NCBI GenBank assembly: GCA_045591885.1
Contig: JAZNTT010000081.1
Coordinates: 1-39,630, forward strand
Length of the DNA stretch: 39,630 bases
Origin: Colimorpha_A sp045591885
GTDB lineage: Bacteria > Bacillota > Clostridia > Oscillospirales > CAG-272
Direction of reading: 5' to 3'
Under the pieces are notes generated by a model that searched no databases, had not been told where the DNA came from, and saw nothing but the letters and a program-made list of their open reading frames with translations. The translations under genes were made by a program, and so were the position numbers. Positions 14,958 to 23,200 of the stretch are shown here, piece after piece; the first letter of the stretch is position 1; each line of letters begins with the position of its first letter.

Positions 14958-16088
14958 TTAGTGGAGGATGCACATTTCGGTGTCTTTATCGAAGATGTGC
15001 ATTCTGGTAACGTCGATTGCGAGCTTGATATCGTCTCCGGTTCTTGCAACTGCACGGGGAGATACGCGAGCAATGAGGTTCTGGGGAGCCTGAGGATCGA
15101 TACCGTCGGTAGAAACGTAGAGGTAGATCTCTGCACCCATAAGCTCGGTAACGTCAACGTGTGCGTCGATAACGGAATCAGCCATGGTGCTGATCGCGAG
15201 AGGCTCATCCTTGAGGCACTCGGGACGAACACCAACAATGACTTCCTTGCCGATGTAATCAGCGAGCGCGGGATCCTGAGCCTTCTCAGCGGGAAGCTTG
15301 ATCTCGTTCTTGCCAAATACAACGTAAACGTCAGAGCCATCTTTCTTGAGGGTAGCGTCGATGAAGTTCATCTGAGGAGTTCCGATGAATCCTGCAACGA
15401 AGGTGTTAGCAGGATAATCGTAAAGGTTCTGAGGAGTGTCAACCTGCTGAATAAGACCGTCCTTCATAACGACGATACGGGTAGCCATCGTCATAGCCTC
15501 TACCTGGTCGTGAGTAACGTATACGAAAGTAGTGCCGAGACGCTGATGGATCTTGGTAAGCTCGGTTCTCATCGCTGCACGAAGCTTAGCGTCGAGGTTG
15601 GAAAGCGGCTCGTCGAGAAGGAAGACCTTAGGCTCACGGACGATTGCACGTCCGAGCGCAACTCTCTGCTTCTGACCACCGGAAAGAGCCTTAGGACGTC
15701 TGTCGAGAAGGTGTGCGATATCGAGGATTCTTGCAGCCTCTTCGACCTTTCTCTTGATGGTTTCCTTAGGAACCTTACGGAGCTTAAGACCGAATGCCAT
15801 GTTATCGAAAACGGTCATGTGAGGATAAAGAGCGTAGTTCTGGAAAACCATCGCGATATCTCTGTCCTTAGGAGCTACGTCATTTATAAGACGGTCGCCG
15901 ATGAAAAGCTCACCCTCGGTGATCTCTTCAAGACCTGCGATCATACGAAGAGTAGTAGACTTACCGCAACCGGAAGGACCGACGAAGATTATAAATTCCT
16001 TATCCTTGACTTCAAGGCAGAAATCCGAAACCGCGGTAACGCCGCCGGGATACTTTTTGTAAATGTGCTTAAAAGATAGACTTGCCAT
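14958..16088 (-). CDS. ugpC: Carbohydrate ABC transporter ATP-binding protein, MsmK/UgpC type
   Basis: A 376-aa ATPase subunit of the MalK/MsmK/UgpC group, which powers carbohydrate importers from the cytoplasmic face. Seen: Walker A GPSGCGKST (37-45), the Q-loop VFQNYALYPHMTV, the signature LSGGQKQRVALGRAI, Walker B VFLLDEPLSNLDAKLR, the switch H in VTHDQVEAMTMATR, and a C-terminal OB/TOBE domain (about 240-376), usual for MalK-like proteins. AGGAGG precedes ATG 16088. No permease or binding-protein gene is adjacent; solitary MsmK-like ATPases in Firmicutes serve several sugar importers, which is a likely role here by inference. Confidence 0.94.
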   Translation of the reverse strand: MASLSFKHIYKKYPGGVTAVSDFCLEVKDKEFIIFVGPSGCGKSTTLRMIAGLEEITEGELFIGDRLINDVAPKDRDIAMVFQNYALYPHMTVFDNMAFGLKLRKVPKETIKRKVEEAARILDIAHLLDRRPKALSGGQKQRVALGRAIVREPKVFLLDEPLSNLDAKLRAAMRTELTKIHQRLGTTFVYVTHDQVEAMTMATRIVVMKDGLIQQVDTPQNLYDYPANTFVAGFIGTPQMNFIDATLKKDGSDVYVVFGKNEIKLPAEKAQDPALADYIGKEVIVGVRPECLKDEPLAISTMADSVIDAHVDVTELMGAEIYLYVSTDGIDPQAPQNLIARVSPRAVARTGDDIKLAIDVTRMHIFDKDTEMCILH

Positions 16089-16152
16089 AATTTTCCTCCT
16101 GAAAATTGCACCCGTTGTCGGGCGACTTGATTACATAATTGTTGACGGTAAT

Positions 16153-16181
16153 ATTCTATCAAAATTCCGTCTCAAATGGAA
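16153..16181 (-). promoter_or_regulatory. Probable promoter of the ABC ATPase gene
   Basis: On the minus strand, TTCCAT (16176-16181), a 17-nt spacer and TAGAAT (16153-16158), with TG one base before the -10. The weak -35 suggests dependence on the extended -10 or on an activator. Confidence 0.5.
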
Positions 16182-16208
16182 GAGTTTATTTTCCCAAATT
16201 TTTATACT

Positions 16209-16247
16209 CCCTTTTGTGCAATATGTCATATAAAACGTACAAAAGGG
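16209..16247. repeat. Inverted repeat upstream of the ABC ATPase promoter
   Basis: CCCTTTTGT (16209-16217) and ACAAAAGGG (16239-16247) are perfect 9-bp arms with a 21-nt spacer. They lie about 28 bp upstream of the predicted -35. A further CAATAT / ATATTG pair (16219-16224 and 16251-16256) overlaps it. This is a possible operator or activator site. Confidence 0.4.
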
Positions 16248-16270
16248 TGCATATTGAGTTTTTTGACAGA

Positions 16271-16300
16271 GCTTTAATTCTAATATATTAGAATTAAAGC
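16271..16300. repeat. Perfect 30-bp palindrome overlapping the tex stop codon
   Basis: The arms gctttaattctaata and tattagaattaaagc join without a loop. The tex stop codon (16294-16296) is inside. The sequence after it on the minus strand is not T-rich, so it is not a textbook terminator; it could be an AT-rich terminator-like or protein-binding site. Confidence 0.5.
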
Positions 16301-18447
16301 TTCATTGTAAGTCCGATACGTTGCTTCTTGACGTCGACGGAAAGCACCTTTACGGTAACCCTGTCTCCGACCGAAAGTGCCTCGGACGGATGCTTGATAT
16401 ACTTGTTTGATATCTGCGAGATATGAACGAGACCGTCCTGATGAACACCGATGTCTACGAATGCCCCGAAGTCGATGACGTTACGGACTGTACCCGTAAG
16501 AACCATTCCTTCCTTGAGATCTGACATATCGAGAATATCATCGCGGAATTCCTGCTCGGGCGCCTCGTCACGGACGTCGCGGCCAGGCTTTTCAAGCTCA
16601 CCTATTATATCGTTAAGTGTGGGAATACCTATCCCAAGCTCTTCACTCAGCTTCCTTTCGCCGTATTCCTTGACCGATGCGCGAAGCGATACGAGCTTGC
16701 CGTTTCTTACGTCGTCGGAAGCATATCCAAAGGTCGAAATGAGCTTTCTTGCGGCATCGTAGGATTCGGGGTGAACGCCCGTGCAGTCGAGAATCTCGCT
16801 CGATCCCGAAACTCGGAGGAAGCCTGCACACTGCTCGTATGCCTTAGCACCGATTCTCGGTACCTTCAGAACCTCTGCGCGGGAACGGAACTCGCCGTTT
16901 TCCTCGCGGTATTTTACGATGTTTTTTGCAGAGGTTGCATTGATTCCCGCAACGTAGGAGAGCAGGGAATGTGATGCGGTATTCAGATCGACACCGACGG
17001 TATTAACACAATTTTCGACTACGCCCTCAAGCGCCTCGGAAAGACGTGCGGGCTTCATATCGTGTTGATACTGACCTACGCCTATCGACTTCGGATCGAT
17101 CTTTACAAGCTCAGCTAACGCATCCTGCAAACGGCGAGCGATAGAAACCGCGCTTCTCTGAGTAACGTCGAAGTCGGGGAACTCCTCAGCCGCGAGCTTT
17201 GAGGCGGAATATACCGATGCACCCGCCTCGCTTACCATTGCGTAACGAAATTTCTCGGGAAGCTTTTTGATAAGGTTTGCAATAAATATCTCGCTTTCCT
17301 TTGACGCGGTGCCGTTACCGATAGCTACGACGTCAACGCCGTATTTCTTTATAAGTCCGCCGGTAATTCTTTCGGCATCTGCTATTCTCTCGTGGGGCTT
17401 AGTCGGGTAGATGACTGCCGTATCAAGCACCTTACCTGTTTTATCGACTACTGCAAGCTTACAGCCGGTACGGTAGCCGGGGTCGAGACCGAGGACTGTT
17501 TTACCCTTGAGCGGGGGAGTCATGAGCAGATTTTTGAGGTTTTCGGAGAAGAGCTTTATCGCGCCTTCACAGGCGTTATCAAATGCATCCGAGCGAAGCT
17601 CACGTTCAATTGAGGGAGCGATAAGACGGTCATATCCGTCAATTACTGCTCGTGCAACGTATTTGAATGCGGGGCTTTTAGGGTTTTCAACTACCTTTGC
17701 GAAAAGGTCGTTGAGAATGAGGTCGGAGGGGACTGAGAAGGTAACCTTTATTACCTCTTCCTTTTCGGCGCGGTTTATTGCGAGTATTCTGTGACCGGGA
17801 ATATCGGACATTTTTTCCATATATTCGTAGTACATCGAATAGGTGCCGTTTTCGTCTTCACCTACTTTTTCGGTTTTGAGAGTACCAAAGGAGTGAGAAA
17901 GCTCTCTTATACGGCGGCGGTAGTCGGCATTATCGGAGATGTCCTCTGCGATTATGTCGCATGCGCCGTTAAACGCGTCTTCGACGGTTACTACGCCGAG
18001 TTCCTCATTGATATATTCAGATGCCATTTCGTCAAGAGGCTTATCGTAGGTGTTCTTCTGTGCGATCAGCTCGGACGCAAGTCCCTCAAGTCCTCTTTCA
18101 CGCGCGAGGTCTGCTCTCGTCTTTCTTCTCGGCTTGAAGGGGCGGTATATATCCTCGATCTCGGCAAGTATCTCTGCCTTATCGAGCGCTTCATTTATTT
18201 CGGGAGTGAGCTTTTCCTGTTCAAGGATCGACGCGCGGACCTCTTCGCGGCGTTTTTCGAGGTTGCGAAGATACGTCAGGCGGTCGTTAAGCGTACGAAG
18301 CACGGTATCGTCAAGAGATCCCGTTACTTCCTTACGGTAACGCGCGATAAAGGGAATCGTGTTCCCCTCGTCAATGAGCTTGACTGCAGCGTCGATTTGT
18401 TTCTGCGGGAGTTTTAGCTCCTCGGATAGCTTTAATAGAATGTCCAT
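16294..18447 (-). CDS. tex: Tex, RNA-binding transcription accessory protein
   Basis: A 717-aa Tex protein. Domain order as in the family: an N-terminal helical region with IPFIARYRKEVTGSLDD, a YqgF-like RNase-H fold (about 315-440: GLDPGYRTGCKLAVVD, IGNGTASKESE), a helix-hairpin-helix region (NCVNTVGVDLNTAS, LLSYVAGINATSAKNIVKYREENG.FRSR), and a C-terminal S1 RNA-binding domain (about 640-715: DLKEGMVLTGTVRNVIDFGAFVDIGVHQDGLVHISQIS). Tex binds nucleic acid and influences transcription and stress tolerance. An in-frame ATG at 18492 lies too far upstream; MDILLK at 18447 is the usual N-terminus, although its SD (GGAAAC) is weak. Monocistronic. Confidence 0.95.
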   Translation of the reverse strand: MDILLKLSEELKLPQKQIDAAVKLIDEGNTIPFIARYRKEVTGSLDDTVLRTLNDRLTYLRNLEKRREEVRASILEQEKLTPEINEALDKAEILAEIEDIYRPFKPRRKTRADLARERGLEGLASELIAQKNTYDKPLDEMASEYINEELGVVTVEDAFNGACDIIAEDISDNADYRRRIRELSHSFGTLKTEKVGEDENGTYSMYYEYMEKMSDIPGHRILAINRAEKEEVIKVTFSVPSDLILNDLFAKVVENPKSPAFKYVARAVIDGYDRLIAPSIERELRSDAFDNACEGAIKLFSENLKNLLMTPPLKGKTVLGLDPGYRTGCKLAVVDKTGKVLDTAVIYPTKPHERIADAERITGGLIKKYGVDVVAIGNGTASKESEIFIANLIKKLPEKFRYAMVSEAGASVYSASKLAAEEFPDFDVTQRSAVSIARRLQDALAELVKIDPKSIGVGQYQHDMKPARLSEALEGVVENCVNTVGVDLNTASHSLLSYVAGINATSAKNIVKYREENGEFRSRAEVLKVPRIGAKAYEQCAGFLRVSGSSEILDCTGVHPESYDAARKLISTFGYASDDVRNGKLVSLRASVKEYGERKLSEELGIGIPTLNDIIGELEKPGRDVRDEAPEQEFRDDILDMSDLKEGMVLTGTVRNVIDFGAFVDIGVHQDGLVHISQISNKYIKHPSEALSVGDRVTVKVLSVDVKKQRIGLTMKL

Positions 18448-18482
18448 AGTACAGTTTCCGTTTCTATATAAATTACTCCAAT

Positions 18483-18511
18483 ATTTTACCATATCAGGCT
18501 TGAAAAATCAA
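18483..18511 (-). promoter_or_regulatory. Promoter of tex
   Basis: On the minus strand, TTGATT (18506-18511), a 17-nt spacer and TAAAAT (18483-18488), with TGG before the -10. It lies 36 nt upstream of the chosen ATG and overlaps the longer in-frame ORF start at 18492, supporting the shorter start. Confidence 0.65.
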
Positions 18512-18567
18512 GACAATTCGAGCATCTGATAAGAATAACTAAAGTTAACATATTTTCTGCTTTTCTG

Positions 18568-18596
18568 TTTACTTTCGAGTCAAAGTGTTGTATAAT
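18568..18596 (+). promoter_or_regulatory. Promoter of the MgtC-like gene
   Basis: TTTACT (18568-18573), a 17-nt spacer and TATAAT (18591-18596), with the start codon about 33 nt downstream. Confidence 0.65.
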
Positions 18597-18629
18597 AATA
18601 TAAAAGAATGAATTAGGAGTTACATATTT

Positions 18630-19283
18630 ATGTGGGAATTTATATGTAAGGTTGCGTTCCGACTCACGCTTACCGTTTTGATCGGCGTAGTCATCGGAAG
18701 CGAAAGAGCAAAGCACGGCAGAGCTGCCGGTATCCGTACTCACGTCCTCGTCTGTATGGGCGCGGCGCTCACCTCTCTCATCGGTGTATACGCTCGGGAG
18801 TATCTTAACAACAACGGAGATATGATGCGTATATCTGCACAGGTCATTTCGGGAATCGGTTTTCTCGGTGCCGGGATGATAATTCTTAAGGATAATAACG
18901 TAATTATGGGTCTTACGACCGCCGCTGGTGTCTGGACTACCGCTATTATCGGTATTGCCGTCGGTTGCGGATTCTATGCGGGAGCTATCATTGCGACTGT
19001 GCTTCTTGTTTTGTCGCTTATCATTTTCGCCCGTCTTGAAAGAAGACGCAAGAGTGTCGAGGTCATATACGTTGAGATCGACGATATGTATAAGGCGAAC
19101 AGCATCATAGAAAAAATCAGCGACCTTATTGACAAAGAGTTTATTCATAAGGTCGTTCCTCCTAAGAGCGGTCTACAAGGTAATCTCGGAATTGATTTTA
19201 TAATTTCGAGACGCTTGTATCATGACATAACGGGCGACATAAGAAATATCGAAAACGTAGTTTATACCGAAATAGAACAGTAA
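18630..19283 (+). CDS. MgtC/SapB family membrane protein
   Basis: A 217-aa MgtC-like inner membrane protein. The N-terminal half has four membrane segments with the family signatures LTLTVLIGVVIGSERAKHGRAAGIRTHVLVCMGAAL and ISGIGFLGAGMII, then GLTTAAGVWTTAIIGIAVGCG. The C-terminal cytoplasmic part (about 140-217) resembles a small ACT-like domain. In Salmonella, MgtC helps survival at low Mg2+ by acting on the F-ATPase; for most Gram-positive homologues the role is unknown. AGGAG (18614-18618) precedes ATG 18630. No Mg2+ riboswitch is seen in the short leader. It is followed by a DUF1667 remnant on the same transcript. Confidence 0.9.
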   Translation: MWEFICKVAFRLTLTVLIGVVIGSERAKHGRAAGIRTHVLVCMGAALTSLIGVYAREYLNNNGDMMRISAQVISGIGFLGAGMIILKDNNVIMGLTTAAGVWTTAIIGIAVGCGFYAGAIIATVLLVLSLIIFARLERRRKSVEVIYVEIDDMYKANSIIEKISDLIDKEFIHKVVPPKSGLQGNLGIDFIISRRLYHDITGDIRNIENVVYTEIEQ

Positions 19284-19301
19284 TTAATCTGCTTTTGCTT
19301 T

Positions 19302-19550
19302 TTGACTTGTTATTGCGGCGAAGAAGAGGTCATAGCACCGAAGAGAACCGTTACCTCTGTCATTCGCGTATCTAACTGCGAGGATACAATGGTCAGTGTC
19401 AAGACTGATAAGCCTGCGGTAATGGCTGACATTTTCACCGTTATGGAAAGAATAAGAACGGCATCGGTTAGCGCACCCGTAAAGGTTGGAGACGTAATTC
19501 TGACAGACGTTTGCGGCAGTAACATTATAGCGACAAAGAATATAGATTAA
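19302..19550 (+). pseudogene. 5'-truncated DUF1667 gene remnant
   Basis: The reading frame encodes the C-terminal two-thirds of a DUF1667 protein: EEEVIAPKRTVTSVIRV, SVKTDKPAVMADIFTVMERI, VSAPVKVGDVI and NIIATKNID match the family blocks, in which CPxGC and GNxCxRG motifs normally precede this part. Those N-terminal cysteines (about 35-40 residues) are missing; only TCYCGEE remains. The only upstream start is a TTG at 19302 without a ribosome-binding site, and the frame continues straight from the stop of the MgtC-like gene 18 nt earlier. DUF1667 genes normally follow a GlpA-like FAD oxidoreductase, which is absent here. This looks like a deletion that joined the mgtC end to a DUF1667 tail, although weak expression cannot be excluded. 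Confidence 0.65.
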
Positions 19551-19577
19551 GGGAGCGAACGCTCCCTTTTCTTTTTT
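19549..19577 (+). terminator. Terminator after the DUF1667 remnant
   Basis: The hairpin aagggagcg / cgctccctt is followed by TTCTTTTTT. It directly overlaps the stop codon of the remnant. Confidence 0.85.
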
Positions 19578-19587
19578 GACTAAATAC

Positions 19588-19616
19588 TTGATTTTTCGTG
19601 AAAAGTGTTATAAAAT
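19588..19616 (+). promoter_or_regulatory. Promoter of rsgA
   Basis: TTGATT (19588-19593), a 17-nt spacer and TAAAAT (19611-19616), about 28 nt before the start codon. Confidence 0.6.
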
Positions 19617-19643
19617 GTTAATATCAAATAACGGGGAATTACT

Positions 19644-20555
19644 ATGGAATTAAAAGGAAAGCTGATAAAGGGAATAGGCGGTCTTTATTTTATTCGTCTT
19701 AGTAGCGGCGAGACTATATCCTGCAAGGCGAAGGGCGCATTCCGACACGAAAGCGTTAAGCCGTGCATCGGCGACGACGTTACCGTGCTTGACGAGGGCG
19801 GCTACGTTCTTCACGGAATTGGCGAGCGCAAGAACTGCCTTATCCGCCCGCCAATATCGAACGTCGGTGTTATCTTCATAACCTTTGCCGCTGCAGAGCC
19901 GGAGCCAGCTCTTCTTTCAATCGATAAGCTGACCTGTATTGCGGAGCATTGTGGTATCCGTCCCGTTATTACCGTTACAAAGGCGGATATTGCGCCCGAA
20001 AAGGCGCGCGAGCTTGCAGATATTTACGAGCGCTCGGGCTTCAAGACCTTCATTTCGGGTAAGGATAACAGCGCCGTGCCTGCGATCAGAGAGTATATTC
20101 ATAACGAATGTAAGGGGCTTATCTCCTGCTTTGCAGGGGCGTCGGGCGTCGGAAAATCGACACTTATGACCGCGCTTTTCCCCGAGCTTGAGCTTGAAAC
20201 GGGTGAGATAAGCGCGAAGATCGCGCGCGGTAAGCATACTACGCGACACGTTGAGCTTTATCCGCTATCAGAGCTATTCGGCGACGGTACGGACGGATAT
20301 GTGGCTGATACTCCCGGCTTTTCGCTGCTTGATTTCGTTCGTTTTGACTTCTTTGATAAGGAAGATCTCTTATATACCTTTCCCGAGTTTGACAAGTATA
20401 TAGGCGGTTGCCGATATACCCGTTGTACTCATCTCTGCGAGGACGGTTGTGCTATTTACGACGCGGTAAAGCACGGAGATATAGTTAAGAGCCGTCACGA
20501 CAGCTTCGTTTCGATTTATAATGATCTAAAGGGAAAGAATAAGTGGGACAAATAA
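19644..20555 (+). CDS. rsgA: Ribosome small subunit-dependent GTPase RsgA
   Basis: A 303-aa circularly permuted GTPase that helps mature the 30S subunit. Domains: an N-terminal OB fold (1-70: GKLIKGIGGLYFIRL, IGDDVTV), a GTPase with permuted motif order (G4 TKAD at 112-115, then G1 GASGVGKS at 165-172, G2 KHTTRH, G3 DTPGF near 219), and a C-terminal zinc finger C-x5-C-x-H-x5-C (CRYTRCTHLCEDGC). Everything needed is present. It is a single gene with its own promoter and lies between two terminated units. The length is normal. Confidence 0.96.
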   Translation: MELKGKLIKGIGGLYFIRLSSGETISCKAKGAFRHESVKPCIGDDVTVLDEGGYVLHGIGERKNCLIRPPISNVGVIFITFAAAEPEPALLSIDKLTCIAEHCGIRPVITVTKADIAPEKARELADIYERSGFKTFISGKDNSAVPAIREYIHNECKGLISCFAGASGVGKSTLMTALFPELELETGEISAKIARGKHTTRHVELYPLSELFGDGTDGYVADTPGFSLLDFVRFDFFDKEDLLYTFPEFDKYIGGCRYTRCTHLCEDGCAIYDAVKHGDIVKSRHDSFVSIYNDLKGKNKWDK

Positions 20556-20592
20556 TTGTCCGTAATTCCGACAAATTTTGTCATTTTGTATA

Positions 20593-20621
20593 TTGATTTC
20601 GCTTTTTCAAAGTAATATAAT
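20593..20621 (+). promoter_or_regulatory. Promoter of the PTS EIIC-like gene
   Basis: TTGATT (20593-20598), a 17-nt spacer and TATAAT (20616-20621); ATG follows after about 28 nt with GGAGG in between. Confidence 0.8.
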
Positions 20622-20649
20622 AGTTACAAAATTTTACGGAGGCTGAAAA

Positions 20650-21708
20650 ATGGTTAAAAAGATTTTGAAGCGTTATTTCATCGATGCCATGGGTGCAATG
20701 GCTCAGGGACTTTTTGCGTCGCTGCTTATCGGTACGATATTCAAGGCTCTCGGTATGATACCGAAGCTTGAATTTCTTGTCGACATAGGTGATTATGCTC
20801 AGAAAATGGCGGGTCCTGCTATGGCGGCGGCTATCGCTTACTCTCTCAAAGCACATTCTCTCGTTATCTTCTCGGCGGCGGCTGTCGGTCAGGCGGCAAA
20901 CGCTCTCGGCGGCGCAGGCGGACCTCTTGCGGTATTCTTTATAGCTATTGCGGCTGCTGAGATCGGAATGCTCGTTTCAAAGAAAACCAAGGTCGATATT
21001 ATTGTAACCCCGTTTGTTACGATCCTTGTCGGTTGCGGACTTTCTATTCTTGTCGCACCTTATATCGGTGAGGCTGTCGGATACATAAGCGACTTTATCG
21101 GCTGGGCTTCGCTTCAGGCACCGTTCGTTGCTTCTCTTATCATTTCTGTTGTTATCGGTGTTGTTCTTACTCTTCCGATATCGAGCGCCGCTATTTGCGC
21201 GGGTCTTTGTCTTACAGGAAGTGCTCTTGTCGGCGGTAATGAGGGGCTTGCAATAGCAGGCGCGGCGGCTGTTGCGGGTTGTTGCGCACAGATGGTCGGC
21301 TTTGCGGTTATCAGCTTCAGAGAAAACAAATGGGGCGGACTTCTTTCGCAGGGAATCGGTACGAGTATGCTTCAGATGCCGAATATTATCCGTCATCCGC
21401 AGATCTGGATCGCGCCTACGCTTGCTTCGGCAATTACGGGACCTATTGCCGTATGCGTTTTCGGACTTCGTATGTACGGCGCGGCGATCAATTCCGGTAT
21501 GGGTACTTGCGGTCTGCTCGGCCCGATCGGTATGATACTCGGTTGGTTCGACAAGACGAACGGTTATCCTGCGGACGTTACCGTTCTTAACTGGGTAGGA
21601 CTTATACTTGTATGCTTCGTTCTTCCGGCAGTTCTTTCGTTTATTATAAACGAGATTCTTCGCAAGATCGGTCTTGTCAAAGACGGATATATGAAGCTTG
21701 AGGATTAA
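20650..21708 (+). CDS. PTS EIIC-type membrane protein (PTS_EIIC_2 family)
   Basis: A 352-aa polytopic membrane protein with about nine to ten hydrophobic segments, rich in Ala and Gly. The segments FRENKWGGLLSQGIGTSMLQMPNIIRHPQIWIAPTLASAITGP and MYGAAINSGMGTCGLLGPIG match the family annotated as PTS transporter subunit IIC (PTS_EIIC_2) in Firmicutes. No EIIA, EIIB or HPr domain is present in the protein or nearby, so it is unclear whether it takes part in sugar phosphorylation; it may be a stand-alone transporter. GGAGG precedes ATG 20650. It stands alone between its own promoter and a terminator. Confidence 0.85.
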   Translation: MVKKILKRYFIDAMGAMAQGLFASLLIGTIFKALGMIPKLEFLVDIGDYAQKMAGPAMAAAIAYSLKAHSLVIFSAAAVGQAANALGGAGGPLAVFFIAIAAAEIGMLVSKKTKVDIIVTPFVTILVGCGLSILVAPYIGEAVGYISDFIGWASLQAPFVASLIISVVIGVVLTLPISSAAICAGLCLTGSALVGGNEGLAIAGAAAVAGCCAQMVGFAVISFRENKWGGLLSQGIGTSMLQMPNIIRHPQIWIAPTLASAITGPIAVCVFGLRMYGAAINSGMGTCGLLGPIGMILGWFDKTNGYPADVTVLNWVGLILVCFVLPAVLSFIINEILRKIGLVKDGYMKLED

Positions 21709-21718
21709 ATACAAAGTG

Positions 21719-21744
21719 AAAAGCACCCTTTCGGGTGCTTTTTT
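21719..21744. terminator. Bidirectional terminator
   Basis: The stem aagcaccc / gggtgctt has A- and T-tracts on the two sides, between the PTS-like gene and the end of the histidine kinase gene. Its T-run overlaps the kinase stop codon. Confidence 0.85.
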
Positions 21745-23200
21745 ATATGTCAATTTCTATCCAGAATATGCTTCCGTTGCCGCTTGAGGAAAGAACTCCG
21801 CAGCGACCGCCGATGAGCGTCATCAGCTTATTGACGATGGATAGACCGAGACCGCTTCCTTGCGCTGAGCGCTTGTGCGGACTGTCCACCTTGTAATATC
21901 TGTCCCAGATCATCGGGAGCTTTTCCTCGGGGATTCCTTCGCCCGAGTCGATGACCGAATAGCGAAGAACGTCCCTTTCACCGTTGAAGTAGCGTTCCTG
22001 GCGAACGATTACCGTCTTGTCCTCGCCTGTATAGGTCAGGGCGTTATTAACGAGGTTAAGGAGCGCACGCGTGATCTTTGTGCGGTCTGTATTGACTACG
22101 ATACTCTCGTTGGCTTCAAAGCACAGGGTGTATCCGTCCTTACGGCAGAACTCCTGATATTTTTCTATTTCGGATGCGACCGCTTTCGTTATGTTGAACT
22201 GTTCGTTATTTGTCTTCGCTACGCCGTTTTCAAGCTTTGAAATTTCAAGCATATCGTTGACGAGTGACGTCATTCTCTTAGCTTCGTCGGCTATGATGGC
22301 GGCGTTTTCGGGTGTGTTTTCGCCCTCAAGGTCACGCATAAGCTCGGCGTAGCCTGTTATCATTGTAAGCGGCGTGCGAAGGTCGTGAGTTGTGTTCGCA
22401 ATCAGCTCGGAACGAAGCTTTTCGACTCGCGAAAGCTCCGATGCGGCGTATGTTAGTGTCTCCGACAGCTCCTCCGCCTCACGGTATGATCCGCCCTCAA
22501 AGCCTATTTTATAGTTGCCCTTTGCAAGCTCCATCGCGGAGGCGCTTATTTTGGTTATCGGCTTGGTTATCGAATGGGAGAGGATGAGTGTCAGCACAAC
22601 CGATAGAATTATCATTGTAATGCTTATGATGACAAGCAGATAATTCAGCGTTCTGACGGTTGAAGCAACAGGAGCGACGTACGCGTTGATTATGAAGAGA
22701 ATATCGTTTCCACGCGCATCCTTGACTATAAATGAATACACGATGGATTGACCGTCTCTTAATTCACCTGTCAGCTCGTATCTGCCTTTTTCAGTATCGT
22801 ATGAGTAGTAGCTGAGAAGCTTTCCGCCGTTTTCACTTGCTTTATCATGCATGGAAATCAGCTTGCCCTTTTCCATTGAGTGAATAACGCAGTTTTCGGT
22901 TACGTCACATGAAAACATTTCGGTTGCTCGATTTCTTTCAAATCGGTAAGCAATGATGCAAACAGATTTGCTTCGTGCAAGCTTTTCGGCTTTGGTTTCA
23001 AGTGTGATCGGTGCCTCGGTGTATGATGTGAGCTTTTTGCCTATATCCTTTATCTCATTTACTCTTACGTTTCTATGTATTGTACCAAGAAAAACTACTT
23101 GCAGAAGCCACAAAAGCAGAATAACGGTACCCGTGAAGCCCGCCATGAAGGCAAACAGCTTAAGTCGAATCCTTGGCTTGCGAGTATTATTCGGTGTCAA
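21743..23200 (-). CDS. Sensor histidine kinase
   Basis: A 485-aa membrane sensor kinase. Layout: TM1 about 14-40, an extracytoplasmic sensor region about 41-183 of unknown fold, TM2 about 185-208, HAMP 209-262, a DHp domain with phospho-acceptor H272 (NTTHDLRTPL), and a catalytic ATPase domain with N box NLVNNALTYT, G1 DSGEGIPEE and G2 GSGLGLSIV. The start is TTG at 23200, inside the end of the response regulator gene (14-nt overlap); a GGGGTGGG stretch upstream could serve as SD. It forms a standard OmpR-type pair with that regulator. With htrA immediately upstream on the same strand, an envelope-stress role like CssS is possible. Confidence 0.94.
   Translation of the reverse strand: MTPNNTRKPRIRLKLFAFMAGFTGTVILLLWLLQVVFLGTIHRNVRVNEIKDIGKKLTSYTEAPITLETKAEKLARSKSVCIIAYRFERNRATEMFSCDVTENCVIHSMEKGKLISMHDKASENGGKLLSYYSYDTEKGRYELTGELRDGQSIVYSFIVKDARGNDILFIINAYVAPVASTVRTLNYLLVIISITMIILSVVLTLILSHSITKPITKISASAMELAKGNYKIGFEGGSYREAEELSETLTYAASELSRVEKLRSELIANTTHDLRTPLTMITGYAELMRDLEGENTPENAAIIADEAKRMTSLVNDMLEISKLENGVAKTNNEQFNITKAVASEIEKYQEFCRKDGYTLCFEANESIVVNTDRTKITRALLNLVNNALTYTGEDKTVIVRQERYFNGERDVLRYSVIDSGEGIPEEKLPMIWDRYYKVDSPHKRSAQGSGLGLSIVNKLMTLIGGRCGVLSSSGNGSIFWIEIDI

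Noticed and set aside
14961..16079. Long plus-strand ORF (372 codons) opposite the ABC ATPase gene
   Set aside because: It is the antisense shadow of a gene with all ATPase motifs; its translation shows no recognisable motif and no SD or promoter.
20977..21753. Minus-strand 258-codon ORF opposite the PTS-like gene
   Set aside because: Arg/Lys/Asn-rich shadow of a membrane protein gene, no start signals.
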